11,344 nucleotides of DNA from an uncultured Eubacteriales bacterium (GTDB lineage: Bacteria > Bacillota > Clostridia > Oscillospirales > Oscillospiraceae): the NCBI GenBank assembly GCA_900553545.1, contig USDP01000037.1, forward strand, positions 1 through 11,344, in the 5' to 3' direction. Made by a program: the position numbers and the translations under genes. The notes under the pieces were generated by a model. The model did no database searches. It was not told where the DNA came from and saw only the letters and a program-made list of their open reading frames with translations. Below are positions 1 to 6,016 of the stretch, piece after piece. How positions within the stretch are numbered: position 1 is the first letter of the stretch; each line of letters opens with the position of its first letter.

Positions 1-399
1 GACCGCGGAGCGCGTCGGCGCGCCGGCGTCCTCGCCAAAGAGGGAGACGAGCAGATTGCTCGCGCCGTTGGCGACCTGCGGCTGGGAATAGAAATCATCC
101 GCGCTGGCCACGAAGACGAGGATCTTCACCACATCCGCGACGCGGTTGAGGTCGCCGATCTTCTTTTCCAGCACGGCCAGCACGTTCAGCATGCAGTTCT
201 GCGCGAATTTCTGACCCTCTTCGACGGAGTATTCCTGGCCGAGCTTGCCAGCCGCCTGCACGCTGCCGATCACGGGGCCGCAGCCGGAAATGTACGCATA
301 GCCGTCTTCCGTCAGCTTGCACGGTGTGTAGACGCCGCCCTTGGCCGGGGCCTCCGGCAGGGTCAGACCCAGTTCCTTCAGTTTTCCGTAGACATCCAT
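1..399 (-). CDS. RidA/YjgF-family imine deaminase, 3'-truncated by the window edge
   Basis: The 133 visible residues begin MDVYGKLKELGL and match the roughly 150-residue YjgF/YER057c/UK114-like subgroup. RidA proteins hydrolyse the reactive enamine/imine intermediates released by PLP-dependent dehydratases to a keto acid plus ammonia, and act in the cytosol as trimers. The visible part ends in APTRSAV, which matches the family (A)RSxV signature; Arg130 would be the carboxylate-binding arginine that imine hydrolysis needs. The C-terminal end, about 15-20 residues, lies outside the window. The ATG at 397-399 has a full AGGAGG at 408-413, eight bases upstream. It lies only 40 bp downstream of the PLP dehydratase-like gene on the same strand, with no terminator between, so the two are probably co-transcribed. 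That pairing fits an imine-releasing enzyme with its clean-up partner. Family assignment is secure; the specific substrate is inferred. Confidence 0.88.
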   Translation of the reverse strand, partial: MDVYGKLKELGLTLPEAPAKGGVYTPCKLTEDGYAYISGCGPVIGSVQAAGKLGQEYSVEEGQKFAQNCMLNVLAVLEKKIGDLNRVADVVKILVFVASADDFYSQPQVANGASNLLVSLFGEDAGAPTRSAV

Positions 400-439
400 A
401 GTAAAAACCTCCTGTATGGTCATTTCAACATTTTTGTGC

Positions 440-1528
440 TCACAGGTACCGTCCGCGCGCTTCGATGGGGATCATGCGCTCGACGCGGCCATTGCGGATG
501 CCGTAGATCTTATCGACCAGATTCGGCAGGACGCAGGCGTGATTCGGGATGATGGCGATCTTGTCGCCGATCTCAAAGGGCAGCGGTTCGTCGCTCTCGA
601 CGAAGCCGTGCTCCTCATTGAGCTTGGTGATGCGGATCTCGGGGTGGCCGACGACCCAGCCGTAGCCGGGGCGGTGGCCGCAGAGGTCGGTGGTGAGCGT
701 TTTGCTGCCGGCGTCGATGATGGCATGATGGTCGTCCATCTTGCAGACAACGGTGCTGACGGCGCGCAGCGCGCACTCCTGCTCGACGGCAAAGCCGGTC
801 GCCAGCGTGGCGACGTCGTTGAAGATATAGTTGCCGCAGCGGACCTCGGTGATGCCCTCGAGGTATTTGCAGCAGCGCGCGGAATAGGAGTTGCCGCCGC
901 TGAGCACGTCCATGCGGTAGCCTTTGGCGCGCAGCAGCTCCGCCGTGCCGACAAGCTCATCATGCTCCCTCTTCGTCTGGGCCTCGTAGCCCTCGCGTGT
1001 TGTCTCGGCATAGATCAAGCCGCCGTAATACATCAGGCCGCAGATTTCGAGACCGGGCAGATCGCGGATGGAGTCCGCAAAGGCGACGGCTCCCTCGTAG
1101 GGCGGGACACCACCGCGGTGCAGTCCACCGTCTATCTCGATAAGAACGGGGACCTTCTTGCCGATCCGCTCGCCGAGGGCGGACAGCTGCTTTGCACCAT
1201 AGATGCTGTTGACCTCGGTGCTGACCCGAATGCGCTGCATCAGGCGGCCCAGCCGCTCCATCTTATCCTCGCCGATCAGGGGATAGGCGATAAAAATATC
1301 ATCGATGCCATAGTCAGCCATCGTCTCTGCCTCGCTGAGCTTTGCGCACGTGATGCCGCGCGCACCGCAGGACAGCTGCTCCAGCGCAAAATAAACGCTC
1401 TTATGCGGCTTGATGTGCGGACGCACCCGGATCCCGTAGGTGCGGTTCAGCGCGTCCATCTTCTTCAGGTTTTCTGTGACCTGCTCCAGCTCGACGACGA
1501 CCGACGGCGTCGAAATAAGATCATACAT
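440..1528 (-). CDS. D-serine dehydratase / D-threonine aldolase-like PLP enzyme (fold type III, DSD1 family)
   Basis: The product has 362 residues in the alanine racemase-like fold: an N-terminal PLP barrel (about 1-245) followed by a D-serine dehydratase-like C-terminal beta domain. The motif RPHIKPHK at 36-43 is the family's PLP site, with Lys40 the expected Schiff-base lysine. PNHAC at 328-332 supplies His330 and Cys332, the pair that binds zinc in eukaryotic-type D-serine dehydratases. The family removes water, or cleaves the Ca-Cb bond, of beta-hydroxy D-amino acids. The ATG at 1526-1528 is chosen over a longer reading to 1618 because AAGGAG lies nine bases upstream (1538-1543) and the longer form would run through the operator and most of the distance to the promoter -10 box. 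A RidA gene follows and a KDG kinase / KDPG aldolase set is divergent, so a dehydratase for an amino sugar acid such as D-glucosaminate is plausible. D-threonine aldolase or D-serine dehydratase activity remains possible. Confidence 0.87.
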   Translation of the reverse strand: MYDLISTPSVVVELEQVTENLKKMDALNRTYGIRVRPHIKPHKSVYFALEQLSCGARGITCAKLSEAETMADYGIDDIFIAYPLIGEDKMERLGRLMQRIRVSTEVNSIYGAKQLSALGERIGKKVPVLIEIDGGLHRGGVPPYEGAVAFADSIRDLPGLEICGLMYYGGLIYAETTREGYEAQTKREHDELVGTAELLRAKGYRMDVLSGGNSYSARCCKYLEGITEVRCGNYIFNDVATLATGFAVEQECALRAVSTVVCKMDDHHAIIDAGSKTLTTDLCGHRPGYGWVVGHPEIRITKLNEEHGFVESDEPLPFEIGDKIAIIPNHACVLPNLVDKIYGIRNGRVERMIPIEARGRYL

Positions 1529-1537
1529 CGGACAGCA

Positions 1538-1543
1538 CTCCTT
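1538..1543 (-). promoter_or_regulatory. Ribosome binding site deciding the start of the PLP enzyme gene
   Basis: AAGGAG on the minus strand, nine bases before the ATG at 1526-1528. It favours this start over the upstream in-frame one at 1618, which has no comparable site and lies upstream of the predicted transcription start. Confidence 0.75.
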
Positions 1544-1563
1544 TTCCCTAAATTCAGAACATT

Positions 1564-1580
1564 GTTCCACGATACGGAAC
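1564..1580. promoter_or_regulatory. IclR-type operator O1, GTTCC-N7-GGAAC
   Basis: The sequence GTTCCACGATACGGAAC has perfect 5-bp arms and a 7-bp centre. It starts about seven bases downstream of the -10 box of the dehydratase promoter, so it would cover the transcription start and roughly the first 17 transcribed bases. That is a position for repression. The palindrome class resembles sites reported for IclR-family regulators, and two further copies lie at 2593-2609 and 2730-2746. Assignment to the neighbouring IclR protein is inferred. Confidence 0.75.
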
Positions 1581-1586
1581 GATAAT

Positions 1587-1615
1587 ATTATACGATACGC
1601 AAGCCGAAAAGTCAA
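1587..1615 (-). promoter_or_regulatory. Sigma-70/SigA-type promoter of the PLP enzyme-ridA operon
   Basis: On the minus strand a -35 box TTGACT (1615 to 1610) is followed by a 17-base spacer and a perfect -10 box TATAAT (1592 to 1587). Transcription would start near 1580, inside operator O1. The promoter lies 35 bp beyond the iclR stop codon, so the two metabolic genes can be transcribed independently of iclR. Confidence 0.8.
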
Positions 1616-1632
1616 CAATAATCCGGCTTGCG
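1598..1632. repeat. 9-bp perfect inverted repeat flanking the -35 box
   Basis: CGCAAGCCG (1598-1606) and CGGCTTGCG (1624-1632) are exact reverse complements separated by 17 bases. The -35 box at 1610-1615 falls in the spacer and the left arm lies between the -35 and -10 boxes. It could be a second protein site or a hairpin at the end of the iclR transcript. There is no U-tract after it in the iclR direction, so I do not call it a terminator. Confidence 0.45.
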
Positions 1633-1650
1633 CGGGGTATGTGATCGGTC

Positions 1651-2442
1651 TTACAGATGTGTACGCCCGGCGGGGAGCTTGACTTCGGTGTAGCCCATGT
1701 GGTGCGAGAGATCCAGCGCGGCGTCACGCATCTTTTCATAGACATAGACCTCTTCACAGCGGTCGAGCAGGCCGTGCCCGGAGACGCTCATCGCCGCCAT
1801 CACTTTGCGCGTATAGTCGTAGATCGGAACGGCCAGACAGCTGCTGTCGACGGTGTGCTCACCGCGGTCAGTCGCGTAGCCGCGTTTGCGCACCAGTGCG
1901 ACCTCACGTGCAAGATCTTCATAGTTGGTGATCGAGTTCGGCGTGTAAGGCTCGTAGGAAAGCTGCTGGGCCACGTGCTCGAACTCCTTCAGTGGCAGAG
2001 AGGCCAGCAGGACCTTGCCGAGTGCGGTGCAGTAGAGCGGCTCACGCTTGCCGATGGAGGTATAGAGCCTGAGGCTGTTGCGCTGCTCGGTCTTTTGCAG
2101 GTACATGACCTCGTTGTTTTCCAGCACGCCGAGATAGGTCGTCGCGTGCAGGATCTGTGCCAACGTGTGCATGATCGGCTCCGCCTCGGTCTTCAGCACG
2201 ATCTTATTCAGATAGAGACTGGCCAGCTCTACAAATTTATATCCCAGCGAATAGACGCTGGTCTCCTCGTTCTTCTCGACATAGTGCCGGTTGGTGAAGG
2301 TCGCGAGGATCCGGTGCACGGTGCTCTTGGGGAGCCCCGTTGCGGCGACAAGCTCGGAAATGGTCATGCCATGTTCCGCCGTGGCCAGCAGCTCGATCAG
2401 CTCCAGGCCCCTGTCAAGCACCTGAACATTGGTTGCGCCCAA
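1651..2442 (-). CDS. IclR-family transcriptional regulator
   Basis: The product has 263 residues, a usual length for the family. Residues about 9-70 form the winged helix-turn-helix (MTISELVAATGLPKSTVHRI covers the helix-turn-helix core). The rest is the IclR effector domain, with family-typical stretches such as YCTALGKVLLA and DSSCLAVPIYD. IclR proteins bind small-molecule acids and usually regulate adjacent catabolic genes as dimers or tetramers. The start is a TTG at 2440-2442; GAGG at 2450-2453 is seven bases upstream and no in-frame ATG fits better. The gene sits between the dehydratase operon on the same strand and the divergent transporter operon. Three copies of one palindrome lie at those promoters, so it probably controls both arms. 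The effector is unknown; a pathway sugar acid such as KDG or the imported substrate is a reasonable guess. Confidence 0.93.
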   Translation of the reverse strand: MGATNVQVLDRGLELIELLATAEHGMTISELVAATGLPKSTVHRILATFTNRHYVEKNEETSVYSLGYKFVELASLYLNKIVLKTEAEPIMHTLAQILHATTYLGVLENNEVMYLQKTEQRNSLRLYTSIGKREPLYCTALGKVLLASLPLKEFEHVAQQLSYEPYTPNSITNYEDLAREVALVRKRGYATDRGEHTVDSSCLAVPIYDYTRKVMAAMSVSGHGLLDRCEEVYVYEKMRDAALDLSHHMGYTEVKLPAGRTHL

Positions 2443-2449
2443 AAAACCG

Positions 2450-2453
2450 CCTC
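2450..2453 (-). promoter_or_regulatory. Ribosome binding site supporting the TTG start of iclR
   Basis: GAGG on the minus strand, seven bases before the TTG at 2440-2442. It is weaker than the other ribosome sites in the window, which together with the rare start codon suggests low regulator synthesis. Confidence 0.55.
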
Positions 2454-2517
2454 GTTTCTCATGGTTTCTGCTTCTGTTTTTACGTTTTCACAATCGCGTA
2501 CAGCTGCACTTGATATG

Positions 2518-2546
2518 ATTATACTGAAAGTGAGCAAAAAAAACAA
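2518..2546 (-). promoter_or_regulatory. Candidate promoter of iclR
   Basis: On the minus strand TTGTTT (2546 to 2541), a 17-base spacer, and a perfect TATAAT (2523 to 2518). The start would be near 2511, giving a leader of about 70 bases. The -35 box falls partly within an A/T run, so the match is less convincing than the other two promoters. Operator O2 is centred about 90 bp upstream, where direct occlusion of this promoter is unlikely. Confidence 0.5.
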
Positions 2547-2592
2547 TGCGGTTTCGACGAGAATTGCGTGTAAACGTGAAAATTCGGCGTTT

Positions 2593-2609
2593 GTTCCAAG
2601 ATACGGAAC
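2593..2609. promoter_or_regulatory. IclR-type operator O2, GTTCC-N7-GGAAC
   Basis: GTTCCAAGATACGGAAC differs from O1 at only one of 17 positions, in the centre. A further GGAAC half-site follows at 2625-2629, exactly 20 bp (two helical turns) from the right arm, which could allow tetramer binding. It lies between the divergent iclR and transporter promoters, about 70 bp upstream of the transporter -35 box. Confidence 0.7.
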
Positions 2610-2678
2610 TGACATAGCGAAAATGGAACGGCGTTTTTGTGCAATGTCACAGTTTTGCGAAAATCCGTCACAAACATG

Positions 2679-2707
2679 TTGACATTTTCAGCGGAACGTC
2701 CTATCTT
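2679..2707 (+). promoter_or_regulatory. Promoter of the Liv transporter-aldolase-kinase operon
   Basis: A perfect -35 TTGACA (2679-2684), a 17-base spacer and a -10 TATCTT (2702-2707). The predicted start is near 2714. The spacer contains a GGAAC half-site (2693-2697), and operator O3 lies at about +17 to +33. Confidence 0.75.
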
Positions 2708-2710
2708 TGT

Positions 2711-2720
2711 TCTGTACAGA
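2711..2720. repeat. 10-bp perfect palindrome at the predicted transcription start
   Basis: TCTGTACAGA is its own reverse complement and lies directly after the -10 box of the transporter promoter. It is unlike the GTTCC/GGAAC operators and may be the site of another regulator, or chance. Confidence 0.35.
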
Positions 2721-2729
2721 GCGGGGTGC

Positions 2730-2746
2730 GTTCCACGAAGCGGAAC
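2730..2746. promoter_or_regulatory. IclR-type operator O3, GTTCC-N7-GGAAC
   Basis: GTTCCACGAAGCGGAAC shares both arms and most of the centre with O1 and O2. It lies at about +17 to +33 relative to the predicted transporter start, a position where a bound repressor would block initiation or early elongation. Confidence 0.72.
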
Positions 2747-2763
2747 AGACTAGAATCTGCGGT

Positions 2764-2775
2764 GTGGACGTCCAC
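2764..2775. repeat. 12-bp perfect palindrome in the transporter leader
   Basis: GTGGACGTCCAC is fully self-complementary. It sits about 50 bases into the predicted leader and 24 bases before the ribosome site. With no loop it is a better DNA-binding site candidate than an RNA hairpin. Confidence 0.35.
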
Positions 2776-2810
2776 TCTGGATAACAGACTAAAAAATATG
2801 GAGGAAAAGT

Positions 2811-3959
2811 ATGAAAAAAGTATTAGCGCTTGTTCTCGCCGTGCTCATGATCGTTTCCATGTGCGCCTGCAGCTCGGCAAAGAAGGAAGACACCGTTGAA
2901 ACCATCAAGATCGGCCTTGCGTTCCCGATGTCCGGTACCGCGGCGATGGCCGGTAAGTACAGCACCCACGGCGCCGACGTTCTGAAGGAAGAGCTCGGCG
3001 GCAAGATCACCGTCGGTGACAAGGAGTATCCGGTCGAGTTCGTCACCATGGACACCGAAGGCTCCGAAGAGAAGACCACCAACGTCTATCAGAAGCTGAT
3101 CGAGGAAGAAAAGGTCATCGCCATCGTCGGCCCGGACTCCTCGAAGTGCATGCTGGCTGCCGCTCCGATCGCGCAGAACGCGAAGTGCCCGGCCATCACC
3201 ACCTTCGGCACCAACACCGCTGTTACCGAAGTCGGCAACTACATCTTCCGTGCCTGCTTCATCGACCCGTTCCAGGGTTCCGTTGCTGCGGCCTACTGCG
3301 ATCAGCAGGGCTATAAGACCGCCTGCATCATGTTCAACAACGCTGACGCTTACGCTGTCGGCCTGAAGGATGCTTTCGTTGAGAACTTCAAGGGCGAAGT
3401 CCTCGCCATCGAAGAGTACTCCGGCTCCGACGTCAAGGACTACAACGTGCAGCTGACCAAGCTGGCCGCGCAGAACCCCGACGTCCTGCTGCTCCCGAAC
3501 CTGAACGTCGAGCTCGGCCTTCAGATCCAGCAGGCCCGTACCGCTGGCCTGAACTGCCCGATCATCTGCGGCGACAGCGCCGACACCCCCGACGTTGCGA
3601 ACGTCGCCGGCCCGGCCATCGAAGGCGTCGCTTACGTCTCCGCGTTCTCTGCCGAGTCCACCGACGAGGCTGCCAAGAACTTCGTTGACGCTTATGTCAA
3701 GCTGTATCCGGACGAACTGCCGAACTCCAACGCGGAGCTGACCTATGAGACCGCAAAGATGGTCGTCTGGGCGATCCAGAACGCCAAGACCCTCGACCGT
3801 GACGGCGTGCGCGACGCGCTCGACACCATCGACGGCTTGGAGCTGCCGTCCGGCAAGATGACCATGGATCCCACGACCCGCAACCCGATCAAGGGCGGCG
3901 TCATCATGCAGTATGACGCAGAGGGTGTGACCCACTACGTCTCCTCGGTCAATCCGTAA
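2811..3959 (+). CDS. livJ: Liv-type ABC transporter substrate-binding lipoprotein
   Basis: The product has 382 residues. The N-terminus has KK, a hydrophobic stretch and a lipobox ending CAC, with Cys20 the likely lipidated residue, so it is anchored to the outer face of the membrane. The mature part begins ETIKIGLAFPMSGTAAMAG and continues with AIVGPDSS, typical of the periplasmic-binding-protein type I fold of the branched-chain amino acid (LivJ/LivK, HAAT) family. GGAGG at 2800-2804 lies six bases before the ATG. Codon use is strongly biased to a few C-ending codons, suggesting high expression. It is the first gene of the operon and is separated from the permease by a strong hairpin. LivJ-like proteins bind many amino acids, amides and aromatic acids, so the ligand cannot be read from the sequence. 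The downstream sugar-acid genes point to an amino sugar acid or other hydroxy amino acid rather than leucine. Confidence 0.93.
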   Translation: MKKVLALVLAVLMIVSMCACSSAKKEDTVETIKIGLAFPMSGTAAMAGKYSTHGADVLKEELGGKITVGDKEYPVEFVTMDTEGSEEKTTNVYQKLIEEEKVIAIVGPDSSKCMLAAAPIAQNAKCPAITTFGTNTAVTEVGNYIFRACFIDPFQGSVAAAYCDQQGYKTACIMFNNADAYAVGLKDAFVENFKGEVLAIEEYSGSDVKDYNVQLTKLAAQNPDVLLLPNLNVELGLQIQQARTAGLNCPIICGDSADTPDVANVAGPAIEGVAYVSAFSAESTDEAAKNFVDAYVKLYPDELPNSNAELTYETAKMVVWAIQNAKTLDRDGVRDALDTIDGLELPSGKMTMDPTTRNPIKGGVIMQYDAEGVTHYVSSVNP

Positions 3960-3971
3960 TCCCTGAACTAT

Positions 3972-4020
3972 AGTGTGCTGGCTGCGCGTTTGCCAGCCAG
4001 CACACTTCTTTTATTCTTTT
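3972..4020 (+). terminator. Strong hairpin with T-rich tail between binding protein and permease genes (attenuator)
   Basis: A perfect 13-bp stem pairs 3972-3984 (AGTGTGCTGGCTG) with 3994-4006 (CAGCCAGCACACT) around a 9-base loop, and is followed by TTCTTTTATTCTTTT. This has the form of a rho-independent terminator. Because the permease follows without a new promoter that I can see, it probably acts as a partial terminator and protects the 3' end of the binding-protein mRNA, giving more binding protein than membrane complex. Confidence 0.85.
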
Positions 4021-4027
4021 CCAGAAC

Positions 4028-4032
4028 GGAGG
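4028..4032 (+). promoter_or_regulatory. Ribosome binding site deciding the TTG start of livH
   Basis: GGAGG eight bases before the TTG at 4041-4043. It argues against the longer in-frame reading from 3975, which would start inside the terminator stem. Confidence 0.8.
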
Positions 4033-4040
4033 CAACTGCT

Positions 4041-4952
4041 TTGGCAACAATCCTGCAATATTTAGTATACGGCCTTCAGTTGGGAAGCGTTTACGCGCTG
4101 CTGGCGCTGGGCTATACCATGGTCTATGGTATCGTCGGCATGATCAACACTGCGCACGGCGACTTCCTGATGATCGGCGCGCTTGGTACATACTTTATCG
4201 CCAAGCTCTTTGACAATATGTCCATCGACGGGACGTATCCGATGCTGGCCGTCGGCTGCATCATCCTCATCGCGATGGTCATGACTGGCGGTATTGCCTC
4301 CGGCGTGGAAGCCATCGCATATCGCCCCCTGCGCAACAAACCGCGCATGATCGCCCTGATCACGGCGGTCGGCGTGTCGATGTTCCTGGAGAACTTCCCG
4401 CGCGCCCTGCCGTTCATCGGCCCGAACCCGCGCCCGTTCCCCACGCTCTTCACGCCAAAGACCTTCAATATCCTCGGCGCATCCGTCACCTCGACGCAGA
4501 TCATCATGATCTTGCTCGCGGCCATCACGATGCTGGCCCTTGACCGGCTGGTCGCCAGGACCAAGATCGGCGGCCAGATGCGCGCTGTCAGCATGGACAA
4601 GGACGCTGCGTCCCTGATGGGCATCAACGTCAACAAGGTCATTTCCATCACTTTCTTCATCGGCGGCGCGCTCGCCGCTGTGTCCGGCATCTGCTATGCC
4701 AGCGCCTATCCCCAGGTCGAGGTCTACATGGGCTCTTGGCTCGGCAACATGTCCTTCGTCGCGGCCGTGCTCGGCGGCATCGGCGACATCCGCGGCGCAA
4801 TGCTCGGCGGTTTCATCCTTGGAATCGCGCAGATCTTTGCGACTGCCATCAACTCGACCTTCGGCTATGCCGTCGGTTTCATCATCCTGATCGTGATTCT
4901 TCTCGTGAAGCCTGCGGGCATCATGGGCAAGCTGACCACGGAAAAGGTCTAA
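4041..4952 (+). CDS. livH: Liv-type ABC transporter permease, LivH family
   Basis: Starting at the TTG the product has 303 residues, the usual LivH length, beginning ATILQYLVYGLQLGSVYALL. LivH marks are GYTMVYGIVGMINTAHGDF near the N-terminus, the cytoplasmic coupling region MDKDAASLMGINVNKVI, and AVLGGIGDIRGAMLGG near the C-terminus. About eight hydrophobic segments are visible, so it is an integral inner-membrane protein that pairs with LivM to form the channel. A longer in-frame reading from 3975 is rejected because it begins within the hairpin and adds a non-family sequence. The livM ribosome site begins directly after the stop codon. Family assignment is firm; substrate is not determined. 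Confidence 0.93.
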   Translation: MATILQYLVYGLQLGSVYALLALGYTMVYGIVGMINTAHGDFLMIGALGTYFIAKLFDNMSIDGTYPMLAVGCIILIAMVMTGGIASGVEAIAYRPLRNKPRMIALITAVGVSMFLENFPRALPFIGPNPRPFPTLFTPKTFNILGASVTSTQIIMILLAAITMLALDRLVARTKIGGQMRAVSMDKDAASLMGINVNKVISITFFIGGALAAVSGICYASAYPQVEVYMGSWLGNMSFVAAVLGGIGDIRGAMLGGFILGIAQIFATAINSTFGYAVGFIILIVILLVKPAGIMGKLTTEKV

Positions 4953-4966
4953 GGAGGGCGGATACC

Positions 4967-6001
4967 ATGAAAACTGCAACCACCAAGACCGCGCCTCTGT
5001 TCCTGAGAAAATTCGGCCCGCTGCTCGGTGCGATCGCGTTCTATGCACTGATCATGATCCTGCGCAGCGCGGATATTATCAACGGCTACTATATGCAGGT
5101 CATGCTGTTCGCGGGTGTCAACGTCATGATGACCGCCAGCCTGAACCTTGTCAACGGCTTTACCGGCCAGTTCTGCATCGGCCACGCGGGCTTCATGTCC
5201 CTCGGCGCCTACGGCAGCGCGGTCATTACGACCCTGGTATTCAAGGGCACCAGCGTGGCTCCGGCTGCGCAGATCCCGGTGTTCCTGCTGGGCCTGCTCT
5301 GCGGCGGCATCGTGGCGGCGCTCGTCGGCTGCCTGATCGGCATCCCGTCCCTGAAGCTCAAGGGCGACTATCTGGCCATCGTCACGCTGGCCTTCGGCGA
5401 GATCGTCCGCGCCCTGCTCCGTCTCATCCAACCGATCGGCGGCGCACGCGGCATGATCGGCATCCCGAACTATGCCAACTTCTTCTGGATCATGCTCTTC
5501 GTCGTGCTGACGCTCTGGCTGCTGCGCAACCTGATCTACTCCCCGTACGGCAGAGCGTTCATCGCCATCCGCGACAATGAGATCGCGGCCGACGCCATGG
5601 GCATCAACACCACCAAGTATAAGATCATGTCCTTCTGCATCGCGGCGTTCATTGCCGGTGTGGCGGGCGGACTGTACGCACACGTGCTGTCCTTCATTCA
5701 GCCTGACTCGTTCAGCTTCACCAAGAGCTCCGATTTCCTGGTCTATCTGTACGCAGGCGGCAGCGGCTCGCTGACCGGCTCGGTCATCGGCGCGGTTCTG
5801 CTGACCATCCTGCCCGAGGTGCTCCGCTTCCTCGCGGACTGGCGCCTTGTGCTGTACGCACTGATCCTGGTCGTCGTCATGCTGTACCGCAGCGAGGGCC
5901 TGTGCGGCGGCAAGGAGGTCCCGTTCCTGCGCATCAAACGGTCTTCGCTCTATGAGCAGCCCCTGTTTGGCCGGAAAAAGAACGATACGTCCAAGAAGTA
6001 A
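4967..6001 (+). CDS. livM: Liv-type ABC transporter permease, LivM family
   Basis: The product has 344 residues from the ATG at 4967; AAGGAGGG sits just after the livH stop. It contains the LivM hallmarks SLNLVNGFTGQFCIGHAGFM, GDYLAIVTLAFGEIVR, the coupling helix region AIRDNEIAADAMGINTTKYK, and GGSGSLTGSVIGAVLLTILPE. About eight to ten hydrophobic segments are visible, and the C-terminus is short and basic (RKKNDTSKK), expected to be cytoplasmic. It forms the second half of the transport channel with LivH. The gap to livG is 15 bp, so the genes are translated from one message. Confidence 0.93.
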   Translation: MKTATTKTAPLFLRKFGPLLGAIAFYALIMILRSADIINGYYMQVMLFAGVNVMMTASLNLVNGFTGQFCIGHAGFMSLGAYGSAVITTLVFKGTSVAPAAQIPVFLLGLLCGGIVAALVGCLIGIPSLKLKGDYLAIVTLAFGEIVRALLRLIQPIGGARGMIGIPNYANFFWIMLFVVLTLWLLRNLIYSPYGRAFIAIRDNEIAADAMGINTTKYKIMSFCIAAFIAGVAGGLYAHVLSFIQPDSFSFTKSSDFLVYLYAGGSGSLTGSVIGAVLLTILPEVLRFLADWRLVLYALILVVVMLYRSEGLCGGKEVPFLRIKRSSLYEQPLFGRKKNDTSKK

Positions 6002-6016
6002 GGGGAGGAGCTTGCT

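Larger units (their letters stand above)
2443..2810. other. Divergent regulatory region between iclR and the Liv operon
   Basis: This 368-bp region has no credible gene and is clearly more AT-rich than the flanking coding DNA. It holds a candidate iclR promoter (2518-2546), operator O2 (2593-2609), an extra GGAAC half-site at 2625-2629, the transporter promoter (2679-2707) with a GGAAC half-site in its spacer (2693-2697), a 10-bp palindrome at the predicted start site (2711-2720), operator O3 (2730-2746), a 12-bp palindrome (2764-2775), and a 9-base direct repeat AACAGACTA (2744-2752 and 2783-2791). The predicted transporter leader is about 97 bases long. Confidence 0.7.

Noticed and set aside
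416..1585. A 389-codon open frame on the plus strand opposite the PLP enzyme gene
   Set aside because: The minus-strand frame carries PLP and zinc motifs and a good ribosome site; the plus-strand product has a low-complexity composition typical of an antisense shadow and would cross the operator and -10 box of the minus-strand promoter.
1529..1618. N-terminal extension of the PLP enzyme to 1618
   Set aside because: The extra 30 residues would be encoded by the operator, the -10 box and the spacer of the promoter, upstream of the predicted transcription start.
2478..2580. Possible CcpA (cre) sites around the ACGT-centred sequences near 2483 and 2574
   Set aside because: Both share only part of the TGWAANCGNTNWCA consensus and lack the conserved right-hand bases, so catabolite control is not supported by sequence.
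2397..2615. A 72-codon minus-strand open frame in the intergenic region
   Set aside because: It spans the iclR promoter and operator O2 and ends inside iclR in another frame; its start has no ribosome site and the product has no recognisable features.
3975..4040. N-terminal extension of LivH to 3975
   Set aside because: It starts within the terminator stem with no ribosome site, and the TTG at 4041 has GGAGG eight bases upstream and gives the normal family length.
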